From the NCBI GenBank assembly GCA_014281115.1, contig JACONQ010000012.1:1984001-2048000 (forward strand): 64,000 nucleotides of DNA, in the 5' to 3' direction. Shown here one piece after another: positions 21,794-31,852 of the stretch; within the stretch, counting starts at the first letter, position 1; every line of letters begins with the position of its first letter. The notes beneath the pieces were generated by a model. The model had not been told where the DNA came from. It saw only the letters and a program-made list of their open reading frames with translations, and made no database searches. Made by a program: the position numbers and the translations under genes. The stretch comes from Laburnicola sp. R22_1. Its lineage: Eukaryota > Ascomycota > Dothideomycetes > Pleosporales > Didymosphaeriaceae.

Positions 21794-22253
21794 TACATAC
21801 TAGGCTAGAGTCGGCTTGCGGGCATTTGAGCCTCGAGGTACCTTTCGGGCGATTATGTCGCGAACAGGCTCTTATTCGGTCTTCCCCGCATGGCGCCCTA
21901 TACTTTTTTGAGATTGCACTATATTCAAGACCAGGTTTGACGGACGCGCAATGATACTTATTTGGCCAGGTCCACCTCTGATTTATGGAAGTTCGAGGTT
22001 ATGGCCATTTTAAAAAGTTAAGCGGACTATAAACGGAACTCAATGAATGAAGTAAATGAATGGCCAAAGGTGTGATACGGTCCCGAAATCGCGTGGTGGA
22101 TTAATGCCAATGCCTACAGCCTTACATGAAGAAGACACTGGTATTGCGACATATATAAAGGATTGAAACGAAACCTCACAGAGTAGTGAGAAAGGTTGCG
22201 TGCGAAATACCTTCCATATACAATATACACATACCTTCGACCGCTTTGTCACC
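21794..22253. other. Intergenic, promoter side of the acetylesterase gene
   Basis: Begins with the TA duplication of copy 2. No gene is seen. Confidence 0.5.
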
Positions 22254-23050
22254 ATGCGCTTTCTTGCGTCGTCGCTGCTACTATCAGCCGCGCTTGCTTC
22301 GCCTCTTGTAGAGCGCGCAGCGAAGCCGGTCTATTGGCTCCTCGCCGGAGACTCTACCACCAAAAGCGTTGGTGGTTGGGGGGGTGCATTTCTACGCACC
22401 ACTGTGGCTCCGGGTTCTTCCGGAATGAATTACGCCCACAGCGGCCGTACGACGAGATCCTTCCGTAACAGTGGCGAATGGGCCCAAATCATAAATGATA
22501 TTGGAAAACAAAAGTCAAAATATGACGTATATGTCACAATCCAGGTAACCCCACCCGCAGTCGCTTATGAGGACGTTATACTGAATCATTCCAGTTCGGC
22601 CACAACGACCAAAAGTCGGGCTCCGGCGTCTCTCTCGATCAATACAGAGCCAACCTCCTCGCATTCGCCAGGGAAGCCAGCAGCGCTGGTGCTCAGCCCA
22701 TCCTCGTCACGCCCTTGACCCGCCGCGACTTTGATTCGAATGGCAAGGTTAAAGCGAACCTTTCTACCCAGAGACAAATCACGATGAGCGTCGCGCAGGA
22801 CAACAACATCAAGTGGATCGACCTCAACAAGGCGAGCGAGACTTATGTCAATGCGATTGGCAAAGCTGCCACGCTCCCCTACAATTACAATGGCGGTAAA
22901 GATAAGACGCATCTCAGCCCGTGGGGCGAAGTTGTATTTGGTAGGATGGTGAGCGACTTGTTGGTGGAGAAGTACCCGTCGAACTTCAAGGCGTTCACAA
23001 AGCCCAACGCGACCATGAGCGCTTTGATCAAGGCTGGCAAACCAGCTTGA
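22254..23050 (+). CDS. Rhamnogalacturonan acetylesterase (SGNH, CE12 type)
   Basis: Secreted enzyme that removes acetyl groups from the rhamnogalacturonan backbone of pectin. Two exons, 22254-22544 and 22595-23050, with a 50-nt intron give 248 residues, normal for the family. Signal peptide MRFLASSLLLSAALAS. Block I is LLAGDSTTKS with nucleophile Ser34. The second block is the Gly in MNYAHSGRTTRSFR, and block III is FGHND with Asn101. The catalytic Asp200 and His203 are in DKTHLSPWG. All catalytic residues are present, so the gene looks functional. It fits a plant-associated or saprotrophic life style. It lies beside the transposon pair but shows no damage. Confidence 0.93.
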
Positions 23051-23756
23051 TGGCATGTATTGCAGTTCAGTACACGTTACCTATGTACATACTACACCTG
23101 AGCAAACAAGACTGTAAATAAAAAATTGGATTGGGAACTGATCATGCCAAGCTTGGGAGAGAGTGACTGTGATCTACTTAACCAGGGTTCACATTGCTAT
23201 ACGGCAGTATTCCTTTGGCGAACTGCCTGTGCACGAATATTAGGGAAGCCTGTGTAACATATCGTCAGACTACTAGTGTCTGCGGCAGGCGAAGCTGCTG
23301 TTGTTATGGAGGTGAAGTGGCTGTCCGGCAGCTAGATTGTCGTGGGCGATGAGGACAGTGAAGTTGAGAGGTGTTGGGTCTTCTTATGCAAAGGCATGTG
23401 GCCGAGTGGGGGACTCTTTCACAATGCTGGTTTCACCCGCCAAGAGAGGCACCGACGCTAGGGCCGGTTTCACCGCAATCGCGACTGCGAGCCCTTCTTT
23501 CTGCGAGCTCCCCTCGAGGTACCGAGCATACACGTCCGCTTTACGAATTTACGACCCATAACGATTCTTTTGCCTGTTCACCGTCGGCTGCATCGGCGCT
23601 TGCCTCTCGATTCTCTGCCCCCGCCATACCGAGTTCTTATCCCCACCCCGACGCCGTACCGGTATACGCCTGCCACCGCTGCCCGCCCTTCTCCCGCCAT
23701 CGATTCCTTTTTTTCCCCAAGAAAACAGCAAAAATAGAAGAAGAAAATAGAGCAAG
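23051..23756. other. Intergenic
   Basis: 3' flank of the acetylesterase and promoter/leader of the WD40 gene, with a pyrimidine-rich run near 23700 just before the A-rich leader. Nothing else is seen. Confidence 0.5.
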
Positions 23757-24757
23757 ATGCCCGACACCACCAAGGTCGTGCCGCTCACCTGCCACGGGCA
23801 CTCGCGCCCGGTGCCGCACCTCCACTTCTCGGCGCTGGGCGACGAAGAGCAGTACTACATCATCTCGGCGTGCAAGGACGGCAATCCCATGCTGCGCGAC
23901 GGGCTGACGGGCGACTGGATCGGCACCTTTCTGGGCCACAAGGGCGCCGTCTGGCAGGCGCGGCTGTCGTCGGACGCGACGCTGGCGGCCACGGCGTCGG
24001 CCGACTTTTCTGCGTAGGTGCGCCCTGTCGATGGAACACCGGATCGAGCTGCTGACGCGCCCACAGCAAGGTGTGGGACACGCACACGGGCGAGGCGCTG
24101 CACACGCTCGCCCACAACCACATCGTGCGCGCCGTCGCCTTCCCCAACCAGCCGCAGCCGCAGATTCTGGCCACGGGCGGCAACGAGAAGAAGCTGCGCA
24201 TCTTCGACCTCACCACGTCGGCCAGCTACGAGATCGGCGCGGGCGTGCACGCCGACACGCTCAAGTCCATCGTGTGGACCTCGGACCCCAACATGGTCAT
24301 CACGGCCGCCGAGGACAAGAAGGTGCGCTGGTGGGATCTGCGCCAGCAGTCCACCATCGCCGAGTACGCCGTCGATGGCGCCGTGGGCACCTGCGAGCTG
24401 GATAACACCTCCTCCGACGGCGTGCTGAGCGTGGCCGCTGGAAACAGCGTCTACTTCTTCAACAGCCTGGCGCCCGCGTCGCTGGTCAAGAGCATCAAGA
24501 CGCCCTACGAGCTGGCCAGCGTGGCGCTGCACAACGGCCAGCGCCGCTTCGTCACTGGTGGTAGCAACCAGAACGACACCTGGGTCCGCGTGTGGGACTT
24601 TGACGACGAGAAGGAGCTGGAGACGAACAAGGGCCATCACGGCCCGATTTGGTCAGCGAGCTTCTCGCCCGACGGCAAGCTGTATGCGACGGGCAGCGAG
24701 GACGGCACGGTGAAGCTCTGGAAGTTCACCAACGGCCCGTACGGCCTGTGGAGGTAG
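23757..24757 (+). CDS. STRAP-like WD40 repeat protein
   Basis: Seven-bladed beta-propeller protein resembling serine/threonine kinase receptor-associated protein (Strap/UNRIP), linked in animals to SMN complex and signalling; its fungal role is less clear. Two exons, 23757-24013 and 24067-24757, with a 53-nt intron give 315 residues. The start MPDTTKVVPLTCHGHSRPVPHLHFS and the motif ISACKDGNPMLRDGLTGDWIGTFLGHKGAVWQARLS are characteristic. Blades end in WD or RD dipeptides (KVWDTHTG, RWWDLRQQ, VWDFDDE), and the last repeat is GHHGPIWSASFSPDGKLYATGSEDGTVKLW. The gene is GC-rich (long G/C third positions), producing large antisense frames that I regard as shadows. Likely constitutive cytosolic/nuclear scaffold. 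Confidence 0.92.
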
Positions 24758-25192
24758 ACGGCCATTTGCAGCCAACAACATATACACACACGAAGCTTTC
24801 CACACTCATGCATCTGTCTTTCTCATGTGCCTAGCTAGGCGCATGCAGGCAGACTCCGAGTCCCATCAAGGCAGGACTTCCGGCTATTGCCTGATTCGGC
24901 TAACCGATAGGATCTGCATGCAGGCGACCTACATAAACAGTGATAGTCCTTCAGTGTGATAAGAGCTTGATACCGACATGCAAAACCACGCTGGGAGGGA
25001 GAGTATAGATACGAGAGCCGCTCTCTCACAACAGCCGTTACCTGGTTCTCGGTCCCGGACGTTGCGGTCAAGCTTCCCTATATCTCCTTACCTCTAGCTA
25101 CCCCGCTTAGAAGCCCTTGTCCACCACACACTGCACCCAGCGTCGGCCACTAGCTCAGCCTCAAGAACATCATTCATCATTTCATAAGCATC
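24758..25192. other. Intergenic
   Basis: 3' flank of the WD40 gene and promoter of the MFS gene; nothing else is recognised. Confidence 0.5.
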
Positions 25193-26768
25193 ATGGCGAA
25201 CAATCCCGAGAAAGGGGCTGACATTGCCCCGGCTCCAAGCATCGACGAGGACCGCTTGGCTGCCGAGAAGCAGATGCGTGATATCGGCGCAGTCTTGTAT
25301 CTTGAAGTCCAGCAATACTCCAGAGAAGAGTTGGATGCAGAAAGGAAGATCGTGCTGAGGAAGATCGACTGCGTCATCATGCCCATGGTAGGTTGGACCA
25401 AATGAATTCCAAATCAAACAGATATCTGGCTAAACCATACCGTTTCACGGCATGGCGCTCGACGGTGCTAGCAAGCCTCAGATATGCTTTACCTACACTA
25501 TCCAGTTCCTGGACAAGTTGTCTCTCAACTACGCCAGCGCATACACCCTGATCCCGGATCTCGGACTCGAAGGCCAACGCTACAGCTGGGTCGCCGCCAT
25601 CTTCAACTTCGGATACCTCTTCTGGGCACTCCCAGCCAACTACCTGATCCAACGTCTCCCCGTCTCAAAGTATACCGGAACTATGATCCTTGTCTGATCT
25701 ATCCTCCTTCTCTGCCACGTTGCAGCCAAAAACTACGCCGGCATGCTCGTACTCCGCTTCTTGCTTGGTATGTTCGAAGCAAGCATTAGTCCCGCCATCA
25801 TGAATATAGTAAGCATGTTCTACACGCGTGATGAACAGCCCTTCCGCATGTGCATCTTCCTCGCCTTTAACGGCATGGCCATCATGGTCGGTGCTCGGCT
25901 GGGTTATGGCCTAGGCCATGCGCACAATCCGAGCCTGAAGACGTGGCAGCTCATCTTCCTCGTCAGCGGCCTCATCAACTTCGTCCGGTCCTGGGTCTTT
26001 CTCGCCATCATTCCCGACTCGCCGTCTTCCGCCAAGTTCCTCACCCACAAACAACGCATCGTAGCCATAGACCGCATAGCACGCAACATGATCGGCGTCA
26101 AAACGCGGCACTTCCAGCCCGCGCAAGCGCTTGAAGCCCTCATGGACGTAAAAGTGCACTGTCTCTCCTTCATCGCGCTCGGCTGCGGCGTCATAAACGG
26201 CGGCGTATCCAACTTCGCTTCCTCCCTGATCAAAGGCTACGGCTTCTCCGGCCTCTCCGCCACGCTCCTCCAACTCCCCACCGGCGCTCTCGAATTCCTC
26301 CTCGTCCCGCTGTGCGGCCTGGCAGCCTCTCACTTCAAAAACACCCGCTGCCTGCTGCTCGCACTCATATGCCTGCCTCCTCTCGGCGGTCTCCTCGGCA
26401 TCCGCCTCACCCCGCTGACGCACCGCTGGACCCTCGTCGGCTGCACCTGGCTACAATACCTAATTGGCGGGCCCGTTATCCTCTCGTGGAACCTCCTCAC
26501 GACGAATATCGCGGGCCACACGAAGCGCAGCACGGCCAACGGGCTGTGGTTCCTCTTCTACGCTGCGGGGAATATCGCAGGTGCGAATGTCTTCTTCGCG
26601 CGCGAGGCGCCAAGGTACTATTCTGTGCTGACTGGGCTCATTACGTGTTATTGTGGCATGGTGGCCGTGGGGTTGTTCTTGGGCGCGTGGATGCGGAGGG
26701 AGAATAGGAGGAGGGAGAGAGTGTATGGGGGTGGGAGAGGGGGAGAGGGCCGTGTTGGAGGGCTTTGA
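25193..26768 (+). pseudogene. MFS anion:cation symporter (allantoate permease type) with internal TGA
   Basis: Two exons, 25193-25387 and 25482-26768 (94-nt intron). The frame carries the hallmarks of the Dal5-like family. The N terminus reads LRKIDCVIMPM then CFTYTIQFLDKLSLNYASAYTLIPDLGLEGQRYSWVAAIFNFGYL; later come LGMFEASISPAIMNIVSMFYTRDEQPFRM, MAIMVG, KTWQLIFLVSGL and HTKRSTANGLWFLFYAAGNIAG. At 25695-25697 the codon expected to be Trp (MILV-W-SILLLCHVAAKNY) is TGA; the rest of the frame is intact. No plausible intron removes it. This is either a recent nonsense mutation or a sequence error. If genuine, only about 137 residues would be made. The natural substrate (carboxylate, ureide or vitamin) cannot be told. 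Confidence 0.85.
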
Positions 26769-27514
26769 AGATAAGACGGATTTCGAAACCAAACATTTTT
26801 GGTATGCCTTGTAGAGGAGAGGAGAGGGTGGCTAGTAGGTATTCGAGGATGTGAAGCTGGCAACTGGATATGGACTGCGATGCTCTTGGCCGTACAGGGA
26901 CACGTTAGCACTGTCACGACTGTGTAGGTGACTATGCAGACCGACATCGGTCCGTAAGTAACAGGGAGCATTTGGTATCACGAGCGAAAAGCTAGACAAC
27001 GGACGCAGACAGTGCAAGACGTCCCCGCCACGTAGAAGAGGATGCGCTATCTAACTTAAAGTATCTTATATTTTCCCACCAGCCCACCCCATTCAATTTC
27101 CAAACCAAAATAGCTGCGTGTTCCACCGTGAAATGGTTTGAAGATAATCTATTCATCATTCTCCTTATCAAGACACTACTACCAAACACCACCCAAGCAC
27201 AAAGTGCGGTACGCCTTTACAAGAACAAACAACACCGCCGCCACGCCTGTCCAAAACTCCATGCTATGGTGTTGTTTACAGATAGACGGCCCAAATACCA
27301 GAACCCAGGCAACCAACGAATGATTTATATGACCGGAAAAGAAAAGCGCATGAGGATTTTGTTCTACTCTTTTTCTCCAAAAACTCCTCTAATGACAAGA
27401 TTATGTGAGATATCTTTGCAGTCGACGAGCGGCTCAGAGGGACGACGATGGGCATGTACAAGTTGCGACGCAAACGACTGCGGTAGTGCAGATTACCAAG
27501 TTTCCTGAAGTACA
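26769..27514. other. Intergenic between convergent genes
   Basis: Short frames only. No repeat or RNA gene seen. Confidence 0.5.
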
Positions 27515-29500
27515 TTAGCGTGCTGTACTGGTGGGGTCGGGGTCATGCGTCAATGGGTGGGCGCTTACAGCAATATATTGGCCATCCTCCTTCTTCGTGT
27601 TCCAGAATTCTTGCGCCTCTGCCTCGCTGATGCCGCCCTTCTGCATGGCTACATCGATGAGTGCCTTCTCAACTCCTTCGCCCATGCCCTTGCTGCTTCC
27701 GCAGACGAATATGCGACCGTCTAACGCATTTATGACGAACCAGACGATGTCGGCTTGCATGCGAACCTCATCCTGTACGTATTTTGCTTCACTCTGGCCA
27801 AGCCGGGCCTTGCGGCTTTGGACGACTTTTTTGATTTCGCGCTCGTGGTCTCCCAGCTCGCCAGAGTAGAGCTCGTCTACCATGGAATCGCGAACTCCCT
27901 GGATCAGCCAGATCTTGTTGGCACAGTTCGCGTTCTTCAGCCGGTTGAGAATGAAACCGCGGAAGGGCGCCATGCCAACACCAGCGCCAATGAGCACCAT
28001 GGGGCCATCTCCACCAAACTGGCGAGACAGCGGATTGGCCATGAGTCCGCGGAACATGGGGACGCGGAGGCCCAGAGTACTCGGGTCGATACCATGGTTC
28101 TCCGCCTTGATGAATGCGTGTGCGATACGCTCCATGAAGCCACTGCCTACACCGGTTCGGGTGCTGTTCTCCGTGTGCCAGTCGGGCGACTCATGAATCG
28201 TGACGGCCATTTCAATGAGGCGGCGGTTTCCAGGCAGGCCAGGGCGAGCTGAAGAAATATGAGGGTCGTTCGAAAGCGAGTAGAAGCGCGGCATAAGCTG
28301 GTTGAGGACCGAGAGCAAGGCGGGTAGAGGCGGCTTCGCAGACGGGAAGGCGTTCAGAAGCTGGGCTACTGTGAGATGGGAAGTGGTACGTAGGTCGCAG
28401 AAGGCAGCTTGTCCCTGGGCGGAGCACAGGTATGTAAGGATCTTCTTTTCATTGGGCGCGTCGGCGTATTCAGCCATGACGCGTAGAAGGTTCTTGGTGG
28501 GCGGGAAAGACTGCACATCCGCGCACCAGGTGAGTAGCTCTCGAGGGGTGGTGAGAAGCTCGCGAGGCTGATCCTCTCCCCAAATAGTCGGCCAGCGGCC
28601 ACCGTTGGTCTTGAGCGTGACTTGCTTGTCCCTGAAGAACTTTGGGACGCATAGGACGTCAAAGAGCTCATCAACGATTCCCTGCGAATTCGGTGGGCAG
28701 ATGCCAATGGCTCCCCCAACCTTGAAATCCACACCTCCTTCATCCGGGTAGTCGGTCACATCGAGATCGAAATGAAACGTCCGCTTCTCGGCGCCAGGCT
28801 TGGTCAATTCGCGCGCGTGGTACACTGGCGCGGAGTAGACTTGATACGGCGGGTGTGGCTGCACAAACTTGGGAGGCTCCTTGCTGGCTTTGCTGGCGTA
28901 CTTTGCCTCGATAGAGGGCATCTTCACTTTTTCGAAAGACATATTCACCGGAGGGAGCGGCGTCGTGTCTGTGAGCTCGCTGTCGAGGGCCAGAGGGCCC
29001 AGCTTTAGATTCAAGGTCCTGAAAGCGTGGTTGTCCGGAATGACGACGGGCTGGAAGGTGGGCGACGAGGTGTCCGGGGCCAACGTCTTGAGCAGACAGC
29101 ATCCGCCCCCGCAGCATTGGCTGATGAGCTTGGTGGCCGTCTCGCCATCACCGAGTATCTTCCTGATGTCGGAGCGGCTGTCTGATATGAGCGTCGTGGA
29201 TGCGCGGCGGCGGCGCGGCTGCTCGGTGAAGTTGACCGTCGCAACGGGCAGGTCCTGCAGCTTGTCTACAATTTCTTCCATCTGGCGCTCGGGCTCCGTG
29301 TTGGGGGTCAGCGGCGCCTCAGAGTCGTCGCTGTTGGTGTTGCTCCATGTCATTGACTCGCCCTGGGACGGCGGCGACGTGTGTTCGGGCTGAGAGTGCT
29401 CAGGCGAGGGCCTCAGGTCGAGCTCGGGCACGGGGCGCGGCTCGCAGGGAATCGGGTCGCCGGGGTGTGAGGTCGCTGCGGTGGGTAGGGTATGGTGCAT
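27515..29500 (-). CDS. FAD/NADPH-binding reductase of the cytochrome P450 reductase family lacking the flavodoxin domain
   Basis: Intronless frame, 661 residues from the ATG at 29500. Residues 1-130 are disordered and Pro/Ser/Glu-rich, followed by the unusual Cys cluster QCCGGGCC (129-135). The FAD-binding module spans about 205-420, with GGAIGICPPNS and the FAD motif RFYS at 405-408. The ferredoxin-reductase-type NADPH domain has GAGVGMAPFRGF (505-516) and the conserved VCGSSKGMG (599-607). A flavodoxin-like FMN domain is absent, unlike true P450 reductase. It probably passes electrons from NADPH to a separate partner; which one is unknown. The frame continues upstream to 29623 with an Arg-rich, presequence-like stretch (LRTLRTRSIARLPPT) but no ATG, so an upstream exon encoding a mitochondrial signal is possible. 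Confidence 0.8.
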   Translation of the reverse strand: MHHTLPTAATSHPGDPIPCEPRPVPELDLRPSPEHSQPEHTSPPSQGESMTWSNTNSDDSEAPLTPNTEPERQMEEIVDKLQDLPVATVNFTEQPRRRRASTTLISDSRSDIRKILGDGETATKLISQCCGGGCCLLKTLAPDTSSPTFQPVVIPDNHAFRTLNLKLGPLALDSELTDTTPLPPVNMSFEKVKMPSIEAKYASKASKEPPKFVQPHPPYQVYSAPVYHARELTKPGAEKRTFHFDLDVTDYPDEGGVDFKVGGAIGICPPNSQGIVDELFDVLCVPKFFRDKQVTLKTNGGRWPTIWGEDQPRELLTTPRELLTWCADVQSFPPTKNLLRVMAEYADAPNEKKILTYLCSAQGQAAFCDLRTTSHLTVAQLLNAFPSAKPPLPALLSVLNQLMPRFYSLSNDPHISSARPGLPGNRRLIEMAVTIHESPDWHTENSTRTGVGSGFMERIAHAFIKAENHGIDPSTLGLRVPMFRGLMANPLSRQFGGDGPMVLIGAGVGMAPFRGFILNRLKNANCANKIWLIQGVRDSMVDELYSGELGDHEREIKKVVQSRKARLGQSEAKYVQDEVRMQADIVWFVINALDGRIFVCGSSKGMGEGVEKALIDVAMQKGGISEAEAQEFWNTKKEDGQYIAVSAHPLTHDPDPTSTAR

Positions 29501-30368
29501 TGTGGGTGGCAGGCGGGCGATGGAGCGGGTGCGGAGTGTGCGGAGGAACGCCGCTCTTGAGGGCGCAACAAAGGCTGCGGCACCATGGTTAGCAAATGCG
29601 AGTCTGGCAAGCGTCACAGGCAAGCATCGATTGCTGACGATGGTGAGCTGGCGGTGGAGTGAGAAGCGGACATGTGCTCGTGTGCGCCCTCGGACCGAGC
29701 GGTGAATCAGATAAGTCCATCAGATAAATTTTATCAGATCGTGGGGCGGCGGCGGATTGGTGGGTGCAACTCACACAGCAGAGGCGAACGGGGATGAAGG
29801 AGTGACAGCCGCCGGAACGCGTGGCGATTCGGGAGGCGCGACACGGTGAAGGGCACCCGTCCTGTCCTGGGGGACGTAGCAGATTATAGCGATTATAGGG
29901 AGCGCGAGTGGGGAGAGACGGGCACACGGGGTGGTGGTGACGAGCTTGGGCAGCCGGTCCTCGCTTCAAAAGTGCTTGGGAGCGGCATGTAGAGGCTGAA
30001 AGCACTGCTGCATGGGCGCATATCGGACCACCCATCTCGCCCTCGGTCCGAGCGTAGTCGCTCGCTCGCTAGGTAATGTATTGATCATGATTCACAACCA
30101 CAATTCACAACCACCGCGCCAGACTTGCCGTGAAACGGCCATTTGGGCGGCCGACGAGATGCAGGCACGAATCGTCCTACAGGTCCTACAGCTTTGCTTT
30201 TTTGGCCGTGCTAGACCCCAATCCTTATCTGATGGTACCACGCTCCAAGTCGGTACATGTGGGGCTTTATCAGATGTCCCCTAAGCATCTGATAACCGAA
30301 TGAGGAAAGAATTTTTCCAGAGCAATAGCGAAATACATTGCGAAAGCTACACATGTTGTACAGGAACC
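29501..30368. other. Promoter region of the reductase gene and 3' flank of the cupin gene
   Basis: The first 120 bases are open in the reductase frame. The remainder contains no recognised gene. Confidence 0.45.
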
Positions 30369-31070
30369 TTAATCATACTTTCCACTCTCCCTCACCAAGC
30401 CCTTCCCTTCATTCTCCTTCTTACTCCCATGCGCCCACCCCGGCACCTCGTCTCTCCCCTCGTCCTCGGCCTTATCCCCCTCTTCCTTCGTCTTATGCAC
30501 AGTTTTCGGGTCGTGCTCTGCAGGGCTATAAACCGTGACCAACTCCAGCGGCTGATCCCCTCTCGTCACAAACTGGTGCTGCGTGCCAGCCGGTACCACG
30601 ACCACGTCTCCCGCGTTGACTTCCTGGTCTTTACCTGCGACGGTAGCAAGTCCTTTACCAGATGTGAAGAGCAGGATCTGGTCGACCGTGTGCACCTGTT
30701 GTCGTCAGCCACGATGAACATGCATGGCAGCGGCTTCGACGCGTGGGCCACTTACTTCGTCGCCAATCTCACCGCCAACCGGCACTTCCATGGCAACGAC
30801 TTGCGAGTATAAGCCCGTATGCAGCACCGTTCTGAAATCGCCAAATGCGCGCTTCTCGCTCATCAGACCCTTGAAATGCACCATCTCGTGCTTCGGCGGC
30901 TGATTCTCGCGATTGCCCACCGCCTTGAACTCGTCAACCTTCTTGGACTCCATCCTGTGCGTGAAATGGAAGGGTGCGCTTTGGTTTGCGATCCGTACTA
31001 CTTGTCGGCAAAAGTGTGAAGGCGCGCGTTGGATAATCCGAGAAGAGGTTTGCGACGCAGTCTGGAACAT
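30369..31070 (-). CDS. Cupin-domain protein
   Basis: Small beta-barrel protein of 213 residues. Exons 31070-30756 and 30695-30369 are joined over a 60-nt GT-AG intron. The cupin core reads GLYSQVVAMEVPVGGEIGDEVHTVDQILLFTSGKGLATVAG then NAGDVVVVPAGTQHQFVTRGDQPLELVTVYSPAEH. The likely metal ligands are Glu and His of EIGDEVHTVDQ and His of GTQHQF. The C-terminal tail is charged (HKTKEEGDKAEDEGRDEVPG). The N terminus MFQTASQTSSRIIQRAPSHFCRQVV resembles a mitochondrial presequence; Met40 at 30953 would give a cytosolic form. Bacterial relatives of this type are annotated as general cupins without a known reaction. Function unknown. Confidence 0.82.
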
Positions 31071-31852
31071 AACCTCTAGTCCTTGACTGATGAATTTCTG
31101 TAGGGATATGCGAAGAGGCGCGTTGTTATTGCGTCTGTATTACGCAGCGGGGGCGCGTCTGGAGCGCAATGACGTCAACACCATGCGTTCACTATCGGGG
31201 AGAGCGCATCTCAGCTAATGCAGCCAATCCTTCAGGCGGAAGCTATCCGAGTAATACCGAGTCGCCGTAGATGCGCAAGTGCACTCCAATAGCTGCGAGT
31301 TGGTACCGTAAGCAGGGCTGAAAGCCAAAACTAGACATGCTATCGACGAGGATTGCTAGAATCTGAATAGTTGTTGTATTATTGTACTGTGCGGTCGTGA
31401 TCGATAGAGGTAGATACCGAAGGGAGAGGAGGAGACTAATATACAGTGGATTGTAACAGCGGATCTCCGCTTGCTCTATTATGATGTACTCAGGCCTCGG
31501 ACGCCGTGGTATATCTTGATGGTAATGCGCAGTAAACAACGAGGCCGAAACATGGTGTGACCTCCAGCGAAATGTGGTGCCACCATCGCCGTATCGACAA
31601 CCCTAGCAGCAGTTTGCTGTCCGTTTCTCAACATGAAAACCTTGGCACCTGCCGCACATTTCCGGGACGATCCGAATGGATCTCCTGATGGTTGTCGCGG
31701 GGTAGGCTGACCGGAATCTCTGCACATATGTACACCCGGCTGGTTACCGTCCTCGTTTCATTGCAGCAAGCGGACTTCAACACCAGATGCTTGGCTGACT
31801 TCTCGTCGCTTTCGCGCACCCCAATGACATCTCGTACCAACACTCTGCTACA
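31071..31852. other. Intergenic
   Basis: Promoter of the cupin gene plus 3' flank of the ABC transporter gene. Short frames only. Confidence 0.5.

Noticed and set aside
23855..24640. 261-residue minus-strand frame antisense to the WD40 gene
   Set aside because: Shadow of strong GC third-position bias; composition is Val/Ala/Arg-rich without family motifs, and the plus frame is a clear STRAP-like protein.
25688..25721. Tiny intron removing the TGA in the MFS gene
   Set aside because: It would be 34 nt with a poor donor and would delete half a membrane helix.
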